A stretch of 64,000 nucleotides of DNA from Parasphingopyxis lamellibrachiae (lineage in GTDB: Bacteria; Pseudomonadota; Alphaproteobacteria; Sphingomonadales; Sphingomonadaceae), in assembly GCF_003385775.1 (NCBI RefSeq), contig NZ_QRDP01000004.1:1792957-1856956 (forward strand). The letters are read 5' to 3'. The notes below the pieces were generated by a model, which saw only the letters and a program-made list of their open reading frames with translations, was not told the origin of the DNA and made no database searches. Below are positions 42,810 to 52,248 of this stretch, piece by piece (within the stretch, counting starts at the first letter, position 1; each line of letters opens with the position of its first letter). A program made the position numbers and the translations under genes.

Positions 42810-45022
42810 CTGGCTCCTGCCTCCTCAAGCTGAGTATCGGCCGGCTCCGGTTCTTCTGGCGCGGCCCCTTCTTCCGATTCCTGCGCTTCTTCTTCCTCTT
42901 CGTCCACCGCATCTTCCGCTTCCGGCAATATAGGCAGTACCGGATCATAAGCGGGACGACCGAGATGGAGCGCATACCATTCCAGTTCGCGATTGATCTT
43001 GAACAGCTGGTTTCGCGGCTCGCGGTAATTATGCGGCTCGCCATCGGCAATATAGAGTTCGGTCGGCGCACCGGCCGCGCGCACCGCCCGGTGCATCAGT
43101 ATCGATTGTGTTGGCGGCACACGCTCGTCATCGCCGCCGGAAAAAAACAGTGTCGGCGTGCGCACATTCCACGCATCGGCAAGCGGCGACTGTTCTCGGA
43201 ACGACTGATAGGGCGCATTCTCTTCCCATGGCGTGCCACCGAACCAGGGCGTACGACCGCGCCGTCTGTCGCTCTCTCCATAGAGCGATACCCAATCGGC
43301 CACGCCCGCGCCGGAAGACGCAGCTGCGAAACGGTCGGTAACGGTGATGAGCTTGCTCGTCATATGCCCGCCGGCGCTCCAGCCCATCTTTATCAGTTGA
43401 TCGGGATCGGCAAGATCGCGGGCGATCAGCGCATCGATCCCGGCCAGGACATCGAGATGCGCGTTGCGGAAATAATTGCCGACCATGTCACGCATGAACG
43501 CATCGCCATAACCGGTGCCGCCGCGATGGTTCGGCAATAGGACTCCATAACCCTGCCCTGCAAGCACGGGGACGTAGCGGGAAACGTTCCAGCTGCCGAA
43601 CTGGGATGAGGAACGCGGACCGCCATGGGTGATAGTGACAAGCGGGAAGCGTTCGCCTGGTTCATATCCGACGGGATAGGCGAGCAACCCTTCGATTTCC
43701 TGCCCGTCACCACCGCGCCAGCGAACCGCTTCCTGTCGCGGCAGGCGAAAGCGCTGCGGCCAGTCGGCATAGTGATCGGTCAAAGCCCGCAACGCACCGT
43801 CCGCCACGTTTATCTCGTATATTTCGCCCGGATTTTCCTGCGTCCGGACAATTGCGATGTGCCGGTCGAGTTCCGGATCATAACGCCAGTCGTCTATCGC
43901 CTGGTCGCCGCGCGTGATCCGCTCCAGCTGCCGCCGTTCGAAATCATAGCGAAACAGTTCGGTGCGCAACCCGATATTGCCCAGCACCCAAAGCGCATCC
44001 CCGGCACGCGTCCAGGCAAAGTCCAGCACCTCGACCGGCACATCCGGGAAAAGCAGGTGCGGCTGCGGTTCTCCGACCTGCTGGACAAACAGGTTGTCCT
44101 CATAATAGGGCGCGCCGTCTGCATTGACGGTGGCGATAAAGGCAAACCGGCGATTATCGGGCGACAGCTGCGCGCGAGATTCACCATAGTCATTGGCGGT
44201 CAGGCGGGTTGTCGCGCCGGTTTCGATCGTCAGCAGCCAGAGCTCGTTGAGCGCCGCGTCGTCCGACCCGCCACTCTCTCTCCTTCGATAGAGAATATGG
44301 CTGCCATCGCGCGAAAGCGCGTAGCCGGAGAGATATCCTCCGTCGTCGACCAGGGGCGTCGCTTGGTCGGTGCCGAGTGCCTGGCGGTAAAGCGCATCGG
44401 GACGGGCTGTGTCGAATGGCTCTATTATCCAGTCGGTATGGGGCTCGGGCTCCGCGTCGCTGCGGAAGTAGAAGGACAGGCCATCTCGCGCCCAGATCGG
44501 ATCGCCTATGTCGTCGTGATGGTTGGTCAGTCGCTCGATCGATCCCGTTGCGGGATCGATAAGATAGGCCTGATCATGCTCAATCTCGCTTTCGCCAGTC
44601 TCCTCTTCTTCTCCGTCCGCATCGCGTTCGCCAATTGCGAGGAATGCCGAATGGTTCGGTTGCCAGTGAATCTGCCGCTCGAGAAGATCGGCGATAGCGA
44701 GGCCGGAAAGATCGATCGCCTCCCCCGTCGTCAGGTTGCGCAGCGCGACCGTTCGCCGAATTTCATTTTCCTGCCAGTCCGCTTCAGAGAGGCGGTAGGA
44801 GAGAATTTGTCCGTCGCTGGATAGCAATGGAGCTGCCAATCTTTGCATTTCGACCAAATCGACTGCGGTCATCGGCCGCAGTTCCGCCGCCTCCGCATGC
44901 GGACTGGTCACAGTCGACGCGGCGACCATCGGCGAAGCCAGGCATGACAGGATTAAAGCAAAAAACGGGATGCTCCAGCGCGTCACTCGCCCGCTCACCT
45001 TGTTGACCGATCTTTCGAGCAC
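42806..45022 (-). CDS. S9 (prolyl oligopeptidase/DPP-like) peptidase, secreted
   Basis: 738 residues. A signal peptide (FFALILSCLASPMVAAS) is followed by a beta-propeller (45-440) and an alpha/beta-hydrolase domain. The nucleophile is in IKMGWSAGGHMTSKL, the Asp in SGGDDERVPPTQ and the His in DGEPHNYREPR. The tail of about 40 residues is strongly acidic and low-complexity. The first codon is GTG (45022), and another GTG follows in frame, so the start is open. S9 enzymes cut short peptides; a related sphingomonad branch opens lasso-peptide isopeptide bonds. It heads the operon with DUF819 and S51. Confidence 0.9.
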   Translation of the reverse strand: MLERSVNKVSGRVTRWSIPFFALILSCLASPMVAASTVTSPHAEAAELRPMTAVDLVEMQRLAAPLLSSDGQILSYRLSEADWQENEIRRTVALRNLTTGEAIDLSGLAIADLLERQIHWQPNHSAFLAIGERDADGEEEETGESEIEHDQAYLIDPATGSIERLTNHHDDIGDPIWARDGLSFYFRSDAEPEPHTDWIIEPFDTARPDALYRQALGTDQATPLVDDGGYLSGYALSRDGSHILYRRRESGGSDDAALNELWLLTIETGATTRLTANDYGESRAQLSPDNRRFAFIATVNADGAPYYEDNLFVQQVGEPQPHLLFPDVPVEVLDFAWTRAGDALWVLGNIGLRTELFRYDFERRQLERITRGDQAIDDWRYDPELDRHIAIVRTQENPGEIYEINVADGALRALTDHYADWPQRFRLPRQEAVRWRGGDGQEIEGLLAYPVGYEPGERFPLVTITHGGPRSSSQFGSWNVSRYVPVLAGQGYGVLLPNHRGGTGYGDAFMRDMVGNYFRNAHLDVLAGIDALIARDLADPDQLIKMGWSAGGHMTSKLITVTDRFAAASSGAGVADWVSLYGESDRRRGRTPWFGGTPWEENAPYQSFREQSPLADAWNVRTPTLFFSGGDDERVPPTQSILMHRAVRAAGAPTELYIADGEPHNYREPRNQLFKINRELEWYALHLGRPAYDPVLPILPEAEDAVDEEEEEAQESEEGAAPEEPEPADTQLEEAGAR

Positions 45023-45431
45023 AGGTTCGATCTCATCTGAAGGCCCCCTCCCATTGCTTCTTATTGGATCGGTGGAGAGCCAACATCCACCCAGATTTCA
45101 AATTCCGATTTGACGAATCTCGATGCGGAATTAGCAAATAACTGAATTGCAAAGCTTTTCAGGCGGCTAACAGCAAACCGCGAAAGCTTTAACATTCCTT
45201 CCTTTCGTTTACCGTTGCTCAGCGATGAAATCCGGCAGGGCATCCAGGGGGAACCCCGGAAGAACTTTGTTCGCGGACTTGCTCATGGGGACGAAAGAAG
45301 AAGAAACAGCGTTATCCCCTGGCCCAAAACAGTCTATCGACATCGTTGCCGGTGGTCCCGGGCAAGGCTGGCAATCCATTTCTCAGAAAAACGCCAAAGG
45401 CCGGACCAGTTCATTGCGAAAGTCCGGCGGC
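45023..45431. promoter_or_regulatory. Promoter region of the S9-DUF819-S51 operon
   Basis: A 409-bp gene-free stretch. It carries the second copy of the 30-bp LysR element at 45126-45155 in an A+T-rich part, about 105 bp upstream of the S9 start. The open frames here run into the tRNA and are not genes. Confidence 0.5.
45126..45155. promoter_or_regulatory. Putative LysR operator, copy 2
   Basis: CGGAAT at the left and GAATTGCAAAGC at the right, matching the block at 39858-39887 at 20 of 30 positions without gaps. It has the same orientation relative to the S9 operon as copy 1 has to TonB receptor 3. Confidence 0.6.
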
Positions 45432-45524
45432 TGGCGGACACGGAGGGATTCGAACCCTCGATACGGATAATCTCCGTATGCCGGTTTAGCAAACCGGTGG
45501 TTTCAGCCACTCACCCACGTGTCC
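45432..45524 (-). tRNA. tRNA-Ser (anticodon GCT)
   Basis: On the minus strand it starts GGACACGTGGGTGAGTGGC and the anticodon arm is CCGGTTTGCTAAACCGG, so the anticodon is GCT, reading AGC/AGU. A long variable arm (ATACGGAGATTATCCGTAT) is the class II mark of tRNA-Ser. The T-arm is GAGGGTTCGAATCCCTC, the acceptor pairs GGACACG with the GTGTCC end, and CCA is encoded (45432-45434). Length 93 nt. Confidence 0.95.
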
Positions 45525-45731
45525 TGACTCAGCCGAACGGCGCGTATAGCCATGCGGGCCAGCGCGATCAACAACTAGTCGCACTGCCCGATACCATCGG
45601 TTCGGACAGCGGGAAACCGGGAAATGGACTCATTTCGGCGCGCAACCGACTCCGTTCGTCCCGCCCTTGATTGCGCGGGAGTCCGACGGCGGCGTAAAAC
45701 TGTAAGGCTAAGCTGTACCGGGGTATACGTG

Positions 45732-46553
45732 ATGATCAAGAAACCGCTGATTTCCATTGTCGCGGCCCTCGGCCTTGCCGGGATGGCACTGTCGCCGGCC
45801 CCGGGTCAGGTCGATACTGTCGATCCGGATGCAGCGCTCGACGACAGCGCATATCAGAGCGGCGGCACGACGACCGACAATAGCGCGACGTTCAACGACG
45901 GCCCCGACTTCGATCCCGATGTTACGGCCGAAGACGATACGACCGTTTACAGCGATCCCAACTATATTCCCGATACGCCCGGCTATGAGGATGGCGCAGC
46001 GCCTGACGGCAATGCGGGCGATTCCGCTACGCCCGCCGAACCGACGGTTCCGGGCGAAGAAGAACGGCGCACAACCTATCAGCAGGACGATCTGATCGCC
46101 GCCGCCGACGGCCTTTTCGGGGACGGTGCCCAAGGGCTGGCCCGGATGATCCAGGATATCCTTTCCGAACAGGGCGAACCCAATGGCTATATCGTCGGCC
46201 GCGAGGCTGGCGGCGCGTTTATTTTCGGTCTGCGTTACGGATCGGGTACGCTGTTCCACGCCGTCGAGGGGGAGCAACCGGTTTACTGGACCGGCCCCTC
46301 TATCGGCTTCGATGCCGGCGCGAACGGCGCGTCGACCTTTGTCCTGGTGTATAATCTGTACGACACCGAAGAGTTGTTCCGCCGCTTTCCCGCCGTATCG
46401 GGCAATGCCTATCTGGTGGGAGGACTGACCGCGAGTTACCTGCGCTCGGGCGACAAGGTGCTGATCCCCATCCGGCTTGGCGCGGGCCTGAGGCTCGGAG
46501 CCAATATCGGCTATATGAATTTCAGCCGCAACCGGCGCTGGCTGCCCTTTTAG
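45732..46553 (+). CDS. eipA: EipA-like envelope protein (DUF1134)
   Basis: A 273-residue secreted protein. The signal peptide is IKKPLISIVAALGLAGMA; an acidic low-complexity segment of about 100 residues follows; then the conserved DUF1134 domain with QDDLIAAADGLFGDGAQGLA, PNGYIVGREAGGAFIFGLRY, YWTGPSIGFDAGANGAS and LRLGANIGYMNFS. In Brucella EipA is a periplasmic beta-barrel-like protein needed for envelope integrity. I take Met 45732, the one before the signal peptide, over the frame start at 45624. Alphaproteobacteria-specific family. Confidence 0.88.
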   Translation: MIKKPLISIVAALGLAGMALSPAPGQVDTVDPDAALDDSAYQSGGTTTDNSATFNDGPDFDPDVTAEDDTTVYSDPNYIPDTPGYEDGAAPDGNAGDSATPAEPTVPGEEERRTTYQQDDLIAAADGLFGDGAQGLARMIQDILSEQGEPNGYIVGREAGGAFIFGLRYGSGTLFHAVEGEQPVYWTGPSIGFDAGANGASTFVLVYNLYDTEELFRRFPAVSGNAYLVGGLTASYLRSGDKVLIPIRLGAGLRLGANIGYMNFSRNRRWLPF

Positions 46554-46745
46554 CTCGCCGGAATTCCCCGAGCAGGAAATCGCCGCGCCGGGAAGTGTCT
46601 GTCAGACTTTCGCCTTAACCTCAGCCTCAGGCGCGGCTCCAGTCTGCATCCGTCCGACAGGTCGGGTCCGACAAACAAATATGCCTTCTGCTTCAACAAC
46701 AATTTTCGTGTGGCACGGATGGCGCTAACCGACTAGCGCACCGCC

Positions 46746-47654
46746 ATGGACGATCAGCAGAACACGACGGCCGGATATGGCTTTGGCATCGGCGTGTATC
46801 TCGTCTGGGGATTGGTTCCGCTCTATTTCAAGCTGCTCGACCATGTCGGGGCGGTCGAGACAGTGGCGCACCGGATCACCTGGTCCGTCGGCCTGCTGCT
46901 GGCTCTGCTGCTGGTGCTTGGGAAGGTGCGGAATCTCGGCATAATCTTCCGCAACCGGCGCACCCTGCTCGCCCTGACTGCATCGGCGACGCTGATCGGC
47001 GGCAACTGGCTGGTCTATATCTGGGCTGTCACTCATGAGCATATCCTTGCCGCTAGCCTCGGCTATTTCCTCAACCCCTTGCTCAACGTCGTCCTTGGCA
47101 CGGTTTTGCTGAAAGAGAAGCTGAGGCCCGCAACCCTTGCCGCAATTATCCTTGCCGCCATCGGCGTAGCGATACTGGCAGTCAGCGCGCTCGACACTTT
47201 ATGGATCAGCGTCTCACTGGCTGTCTCCTTCGCGCTGTACGGCTATATCCGGAAAGTCACAGATGCCGGCGCGATAGAGGGGCTGGCGGTCGAAACGTTG
47301 CTGCTCAGCCCGGTGTGCGTCGCCTATCTGATCTGGCTGGGGATGGCTGGTGGGCTGATGTTCGGTGCGAGTCTGGAAACGGACATGTTGCTCATTTTCT
47401 CAGCCGCCGTGACATCCGTCCCGCTAATGCTGTTCGCCGCAGCCGCCAAGCGACTGACGCTGACGACGCTCGGTTTCATCCAGTATGTCGCGCCCTCAAT
47501 GGTCTTTCTGATTGGCGCGTTCGTCTTCAATGAGCCGTTGAACAGCGGCCAGCTCCTCTGCTTTGCGTTGATCTGGGCAGGGCTGGCGCTGTTTACCTTC
47601 GATTCGATCCGCACCGCACATGCAAACAGGACGCGGGCACGGCTTGCCGCCTGA
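46746..47654 (+). CDS. rarD: RarD-type EamA transporter
   Basis: A 302-residue, ten-helix drug/metabolite transporter. YGFGIGVYLVWGLVPLYFKL, VAHRITWSVGLLLAL, NWLVYIWAVTHEHILAASLG and YFLNPLLNVVLGTVLLKEKL are typical of the RarD branch, as is LGFIQYVAPSMVFLIGAFVF. Substrates of RarD are not settled. It stands alone between EipA and the convergent dihydroorotase gene, 6 bp apart. Confidence 0.9.
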   Translation: MDDQQNTTAGYGFGIGVYLVWGLVPLYFKLLDHVGAVETVAHRITWSVGLLLALLLVLGKVRNLGIIFRNRRTLLALTASATLIGGNWLVYIWAVTHEHILAASLGYFLNPLLNVVLGTVLLKEKLRPATLAAIILAAIGVAILAVSALDTLWISVSLAVSFALYGYIRKVTDAGAIEGLAVETLLLSPVCVAYLIWLGMAGGLMFGASLETDMLLIFSAAVTSVPLMLFAAAAKRLTLTTLGFIQYVAPSMVFLIGAFVFNEPLNSGQLLCFALIWAGLALFTFDSIRTAHANRTRARLAA

Positions 47655-47660
47655 TCGGGT

Positions 47661-48698
47661 TTACGGCCCGAACGTCCAGCCCAGCGTCTCGCCCGCCTGG
47701 AAAGGAACGAGCTGCGTTCCGCCTGCCGTCAACTGCTCAGGCACCGCTGTCGATATGCGGCGCAGGGTGATCGTCCCCTCGTTCAGCGGCAGGCCGTAAA
47801 AACGCGGGCCGTTTTCCGAAGCAAAAGCCTCAAGCCTGTCCAGCGCATCTTCCGCATCGAACACCGCCGCATAGCTTTCCAGCGCAAAGGGCGCGTTGAA
47901 GATGCCTGCGCATCCGCAGGCCGATTCCTTGTCGCCGCGCGCATGGGGCGCTGTATCCGTGCCGAGAAAGAATTTGGCCGATCCGGATACCGCGGCGGCC
48001 CGGACTGCAAGCCGGTGCTTCTCGCGCTTGGCAATGGGCAGGCAATAGGCGTGCGGGCGGATGCCCCGATCGAAAATCGCATTGCGGTTGATAACGCAAT
48101 GATGCGGGGTGATCGTCGCTGCAACAGTGGGCCCGGCGCTCTCGACAAACTGCACGGCATCGGCCGTCGTGATATGCTCGAGAACGATTTTGAGCGCCGG
48201 AAACCGCCTGACCAGCGGCTCGAGCGTACGTTCGATAAACACCGCCTCCCGGTCGAAGATATCGATCTCGGGATCGGTCACTTCGCCATGGATGAGAAGC
48301 GGCATACCGATCGCTTCCATCTGTTCCAGCGCGCCATGGATATTCCTGATATCCGTCACGCCGCTGTCGGAATTGGTGGTCGCGCCGGCCGGATAGAGCT
48401 TGGCGGCGGTCAATATGCCCTCGGCATGGCCGGCTGCGAGTTCCAAGGGATCGATCGTATCGGTCAGATAGGCCGTCATCAGCGGCGTGAAATCATGCCC
48501 CTCGGGAAGCGCCGCGAGGATCCGTTCGCGATAGGCCCGGGCGGCCTCTACCGTCGTCACGGGGCTGGCGAGGTTGGGCATCACGATGGCCCGGGCGAAC
48601 TGGCGCGCCGTATAAGGCGCCACGGCTTCCAGCATCGCGCCGTCGCGCAGATGGACATGCCAGTCGTCGGGCCGGCGGATCGTGAGAATATCGGTCAT
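47661..48698 (-). CDS. pyrC: Dihydroorotase (class II, PyrC type)
   Basis: A 345-residue zinc amidohydrolase making dihydroorotate from carbamoyl-aspartate in pyrimidine synthesis. Metal and active-site residues are seen in [25 protein letters not shown] (carbamylated Lys), [20 protein letters not shown] and [20 protein letters not shown]. The length fits the E. coli-type enzyme. I start at 48698 ([17 protein letters not shown]) rather than at the longer frame. Divergent from the ygfZ gene, 40 bp apart. Confidence 0.94.
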   Translation of the reverse strand: MTDILTIRRPDDWHVHLRDGAMLEAVAPYTARQFARAIVMPNLASPVTTVEAARAYRERILAALPEGHDFTPLMTAYLTDTIDPLELAAGHAEGILTAAKLYPAGATTNSDSGVTDIRNIHGALEQMEAIGMPLLIHGEVTDPEIDIFDREAVFIERTLEPLVRRFPALKIVLEHITTADAVQFVESAGPTVAATITPHHCVINRNAIFDRGIRPHAYCLPIAKREKHRLAVRAAAVSGSAKFFLGTDTAPHARGDKESACGCAGIFNAPFALESYAAVFDAEDALDRLEAFASENGPRFYGLPLNEGTITLRRISTAVPEQLTAGGTQLVPFQAGETLGWTFGP

Positions 48699-48738
48699 GC
48701 GGCTTCCCTTTGCACGAGCCAATCCCTAATTGAAGCCC

Positions 48739-49455
48739 ATGCCTGCATCCACCCTTGCCGACCGCGCGATCATTCGTCTTTCCGGGGAGGATGTTCGTGC
48801 ATTCCTGCAGGGACTGGTCACGCAGAATATGGACGCTGTCCAGCTGGACGCGCCGCAATGGTCGGCGCTGCTCACCGCCCAGGGCAAGGCGCTGTTCGAT
48901 TTTATCCTCTGGGCGGATGGCGAGGATATTCTTGTCGATTGCGAAGCGGGCATGGTGAACGACCTGATCAGGCGCTTGACATTGTATCGTCTGCGCCGAC
49001 CGATCACCATTGCGCGCGATGACGCACTGGCCGTTCACTGGTCGCTGGATGCGACCGACCGGCCCGCAGACCCCCGCCTTGCTGCGCTCGGCCATCGCTG
49101 GCTGGCCCCGGCAGATGGCCCTGTATCGGGCTGGCGGGCGCACCGCCTGTCACTGGGCGTAACCGAAGGCGTCGCCGAATTGGGCAGCGACAGGACGCTC
49201 TGGCTCGAATGCAATGCCGAGAAGCTGAACGGCGTCGACTTCGAAAAGGGATGCTATGTCGGGCAGGAAAACACCGCCCGCATGCATTATCGCAACAAGG
49301 TGAACCGCCGCCTCGTCGTCGTGCCACTGGACCGGGCCGATGAGAAGCGTCAACGCATCGTCTATCCCGATCTCGGAATTTCGGTCGAACATCGCCGGGT
49401 CGATGATCTGACGGGCCTCGACCTCCCAGACTGGCTCTCCACCGCAATAGGATAA
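48739..49455 (+). CDS. ygfZ: Folate-binding Fe-S maturation protein YgfZ
   Basis: A 238-residue GcvT-like protein. The YgfZ signature is FEKGCYVGQENTARMHYR near residue 170, with the reactive Cys. The N-terminal block SGEDVRAFLQGLVTQNM and TAQGKALFDF are family features. It uses folate in repair or assembly of some 4Fe-4S enzymes; aconitase, encoded 4 kb away, is a typical client type. A TTG at 48730 extends the frame, but the ATG at 48739 is preferred. Confidence 0.9.
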   Translation: MPASTLADRAIIRLSGEDVRAFLQGLVTQNMDAVQLDAPQWSALLTAQGKALFDFILWADGEDILVDCEAGMVNDLIRRLTLYRLRRPITIARDDALAVHWSLDATDRPADPRLAALGHRWLAPADGPVSGWRAHRLSLGVTEGVAELGSDRTLWLECNAEKLNGVDFEKGCYVGQENTARMHYRNKVNRRLVVVPLDRADEKRQRIVYPDLGISVEHRRVDDLTGLDLPDWLSTAIG

Positions 49456-49462
49456 CCCGCAC

Positions 49463-50551
49463 ATGATCAACCGCTTCGCGGCCCTGCTGTCGCTCCTGTT
49501 TCTCGCCATCCCCGCCCAGGCGCAGGATGCCCAACCACTGGGCACAATGACGCCGATCACCATCGGCACGAGCTACAGCTTCCGGTCCGAAGTGCTGGAC
49601 GCGGAACGGACGATCAACGTCTGGCTGCCGGCCAGCTATGCCGAAAATCCCGAACGGCTCTATCCGGTGCTCTATGTGATCGATGGCGGCGCCGAGCAGG
49701 ATTTCCACCATATTTCCGGCCTCGCCCAGCATGGTGCGATCAGCCGCACTTTCGACGAGATGATCGTGGTCGGTATCGAAACCGAGAGCCGGCTGCTCGA
49801 ACTGACAAGCCCGGCAAGCGATCCGCGCTATCCCGACTATATGGAACCCAATGGCGGCGCAGCCGATTTCCGGCGTTTCATCCGCGATGAAGTGATCCCG
49901 CGCATCGCGGCCAATTATCGGGTGTCGGACGAGGCGGCGCTGATCGGGGAATCACTGGCCGGGTTGTTCGTCGTCGAGACATTGCTGCGCGCGCCCGATC
50001 TATTCACCAGCTATATCGCGATCAGCCCCAGCCTGTGGTGGGATCAGGCGTCGCTGGTGACCGACGCGGCTGCGCTGATGAGCCAAGAAGGCCACCAGGC
50101 GGGCAATCGTCGCCTCTATCTGACCATGGCCAATGAGGGCGGGACAATGCAGTCCGGGCTCGAAACCCTACTCGCCGCGCTGGAGAGCGAGGCGCCGGCA
50201 ACGCTGCGCTGGACCTATGTCGCGCGGCAGGACAGCGAACATCATGGCAGCATCTATCATATCGCCGCACTCGACGCGCTGAGAGTGCTGTACGGCCATG
50301 CTGAACGCACCGGCTCGCCGAGCGACGCAACCTGGCTGTTTGAAGGCGAAGTTCCTCCACTAAGCGAAATGGCGCTGACCAGCATCGCAAGCGAATGCAA
50401 TGCGGAAACGGCGATTCGCACGAGTCTGGCGGAAATCAATCACGACCCTGCCCGGTGGCGAGGCGTTTGCGTATCTGTGAAGCTTGGCCCTGAGCGGCCC
50501 ACCGCGGGCAATATGGATCAACCGGGGACGGACGAACCCGTTACGCCATAG
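49463..50551 (+). CDS. Secreted alpha/beta hydrolase (putative esterase, Fes/IroE type)
   Basis: A 362-residue protein with a signal peptide (FAALLSLLFLAIPAQAQ), then an esterase-D/IroE-like domain: RTINVWLPASYAENPERLYP, VLYVIDGGAEQDFHHI, nucleophile GESLAGLFVVETLL, SPSLWWD and His in DSEHHGSIYH. A C-terminal extension of about 70 residues with two Cys (SECNAE, RGVCVSV) is not part of the usual fold. It begins 7 bp after ygfZ. Periplasmic carboxylic or siderophore-ester hydrolase; substrate unknown. Confidence 0.85.
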   Translation: MINRFAALLSLLFLAIPAQAQDAQPLGTMTPITIGTSYSFRSEVLDAERTINVWLPASYAENPERLYPVLYVIDGGAEQDFHHISGLAQHGAISRTFDEMIVVGIETESRLLELTSPASDPRYPDYMEPNGGAADFRRFIRDEVIPRIAANYRVSDEAALIGESLAGLFVVETLLRAPDLFTSYIAISPSLWWDQASLVTDAAALMSQEGHQAGNRRLYLTMANEGGTMQSGLETLLAALESEAPATLRWTYVARQDSEHHGSIYHIAALDALRVLYGHAERTGSPSDATWLFEGEVPPLSEMALTSIASECNAETAIRTSLAEINHDPARWRGVCVSVKLGPERPTAGNMDQPGTDEPVTP

Positions 50552-50566
50552 GCTGACGGACGCCCG

Positions 50567-52096
50567 CTATTCGTCGAGACTGCTGCCCGGCGCCATCCAT
50601 TGTAGCCGCACGCGGTTTGCAGGCGCATCGCCTTGTACACGCACCGCATCGACCCCGGCTTCATCCATCAACGTCATCACCGCATCGGCCTGGCCGTCCG
50701 CACCGGTCACGCCAACCGGGGTGGCGATCCGCTCCGCTGCCCAGTTGGCAAGTGCTACACCGCGCCGCCCGGCCGCATCGGGCTCGCCATCGGAAAAGGA
50801 TATTTCCGGCAGCGCCTTGGCGGGCGGGATGACCTGCACATCCCAATCCTCGGCCCGGGCATTGGCGCGCTGCTCCAGCGCATAATAGGTTTCGAGTTCG
50901 GCCCCGGGCAGGGCGCGGACCCGGACGATGGCGCGCCGCGCATTGCGGTCGACGATCACCTCTTCGGCATCGACGCCCGCAATCAGCGCCAGTCGGTCCG
51001 TCAGATTCTCTATCTCTTCCTCTGTCGCCGCCGCCTGTTCGCGCATGCGCGCCAGCGCCAGCTCGGCCCGATCGGTCGTATTTTCCGTATCGACCTGATA
51101 TTGCCTGAGATCGACGACAACCGACCGGCCGAGCTCGCGTTCCAGCGTACGCTGCGCGCGCTCCCGCGCCCCGCCCACGATTTCCGGCGTCAGCACCGAA
51201 GCGCTGAGCGTTATGGGATCCGTGCTGAAATCGAAATCGAGCTGGGAAATACGGGCGGCGTCCCCAAACTGATCATTGACCATCGCCTGCGCCTGCCGGG
51301 TGGCATTGGCTTCCCAGGCAATCTGCCGCAGCGAAAAACCCAGCGGGATCGCAAGCGCTATGAACACGCCTATGATCACCACCGATTGGGCGACCGTCTG
51401 TTTGCTGGAAAGATAGGTGCTGAAGCCATAGGTGCGGGCCATCACGGCAGCGGTCAGCGCGATAGTCGTGAGGTTGGTGAAAAACAGGAAGAAGGCGCCG
51501 CCGAACACTGCCCAATTAAACGTCGCCAATCCGAAACCGATGGCCGCGAGCGGCGGCATCAGGGCGGTGGCGATGGCCACGCCGACAATCGTGCCATCGC
51601 GCCCCCGGATCATCGCATAGGCGCCGGCCAGCGCCGAAAACAGCGCGACGCCGAGGTCGAAAAGATTGGGCCGGGTGCGCGCCGCAATCTCCGTGGTTAT
51701 CGTCTGCAATGGCGACATGGCGACGATGAACGCACAGAAGAGAATCGCAATAATCGTGCCCAGGGCCAGCGCCTTGCCCGCTTCCCGGAGCCAGCGATAG
51801 TCCGCGATGGCCAGCGCGAATCCGATGCCCAGAATCGGCCCCATCAGCGGCGAAAGCAGCATCGCGCCGATCACGACGGCAGGCGATGACAGGAGCATGC
51901 CGAGGATCGCGATGCCCGCCGACATGCAGGTCATGAACGCATAGCGCGGCGTCCATCCGGATTCGCCGCGCACCTTTTCGATCACCGCCACCTGATCGAT
52001 TTCGCGGCAAACCATCCGCCACCAGCGCCGGACAAGCGCTATCGAGCCGCTGATCGGATCGCGATTGACGGCTTCGCCCTGTTCACCATTGTCCAT
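50567..52096 (-). CDS. DUF389 membrane protein
   Basis: A 509-residue protein. The N-terminal part holds the DUF389 membrane core (FMTCMSAGIAILGMLLSSPA, VVIGAMLLSPLMGPILGIGF, ALMPPLAAIGFGLATFNW) with about six to seven helices. The C-terminal 250 residues are soluble, with a coiled coil (LARMREQAAATEEEIENLTD). The function of the family is not established. The gene runs opposite to its neighbours and ends 15 bp from the convergent esterase gene. Confidence 0.87.
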   Translation of the reverse strand: MDNGEQGEAVNRDPISGSIALVRRWWRMVCREIDQVAVIEKVRGESGWTPRYAFMTCMSAGIAILGMLLSSPAVVIGAMLLSPLMGPILGIGFALAIADYRWLREAGKALALGTIIAILFCAFIVAMSPLQTITTEIAARTRPNLFDLGVALFSALAGAYAMIRGRDGTIVGVAIATALMPPLAAIGFGLATFNWAVFGGAFFLFFTNLTTIALTAAVMARTYGFSTYLSSKQTVAQSVVIIGVFIALAIPLGFSLRQIAWEANATRQAQAMVNDQFGDAARISQLDFDFSTDPITLSASVLTPEIVGGARERAQRTLERELGRSVVVDLRQYQVDTENTTDRAELALARMREQAAATEEEIENLTDRLALIAGVDAEEVIVDRNARRAIVRVRALPGAELETYYALEQRANARAEDWDVQVIPPAKALPEISFSDGEPDAAGRRGVALANWAAERIATPVGVTGADGQADAVMTLMDEAGVDAVRVQGDAPANRVRLQWMAPGSSLDE

Positions 52097-52205
52097 GATT
52101 TGCGCGCCTTTCGACCGAAAGGGGCGTTATAGGCGCGCCAGCGACCAGCGACAATTCGGACCGGCCCGGAAATAATAATTGATATTAGCTATTGATTATC
52201 ATAAA

Positions 52206-52229
52206 ACTGTTATACAAATGCGATACAGT
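52206..52229 (+). promoter_or_regulatory. Possible TetR operator
   Basis: ACTGT-N14-ACAGT, an inverted repeat 20 bp before the TetR start in an A+T-rich promoter region. The arms are only 5 bp, so this is tentative. Confidence 0.35.
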
Positions 52230-52248
52230 AGCATCAGGGAGACAGACT

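Noticed and set aside
45215-45670. Open frames through the tRNA-Ser region
   Set aside because: They cross the tRNA gene and lack any recognised domain or clear ribosome site.
46554-46745. A possible further repeat copy (GTCTGTCAGACTTTCGCC)
   Set aside because: It shares only the outer CTGTCAGAC...GCCTCAGGCG words with the repeat flank and lacks the stem; may be a fragment, not counted.
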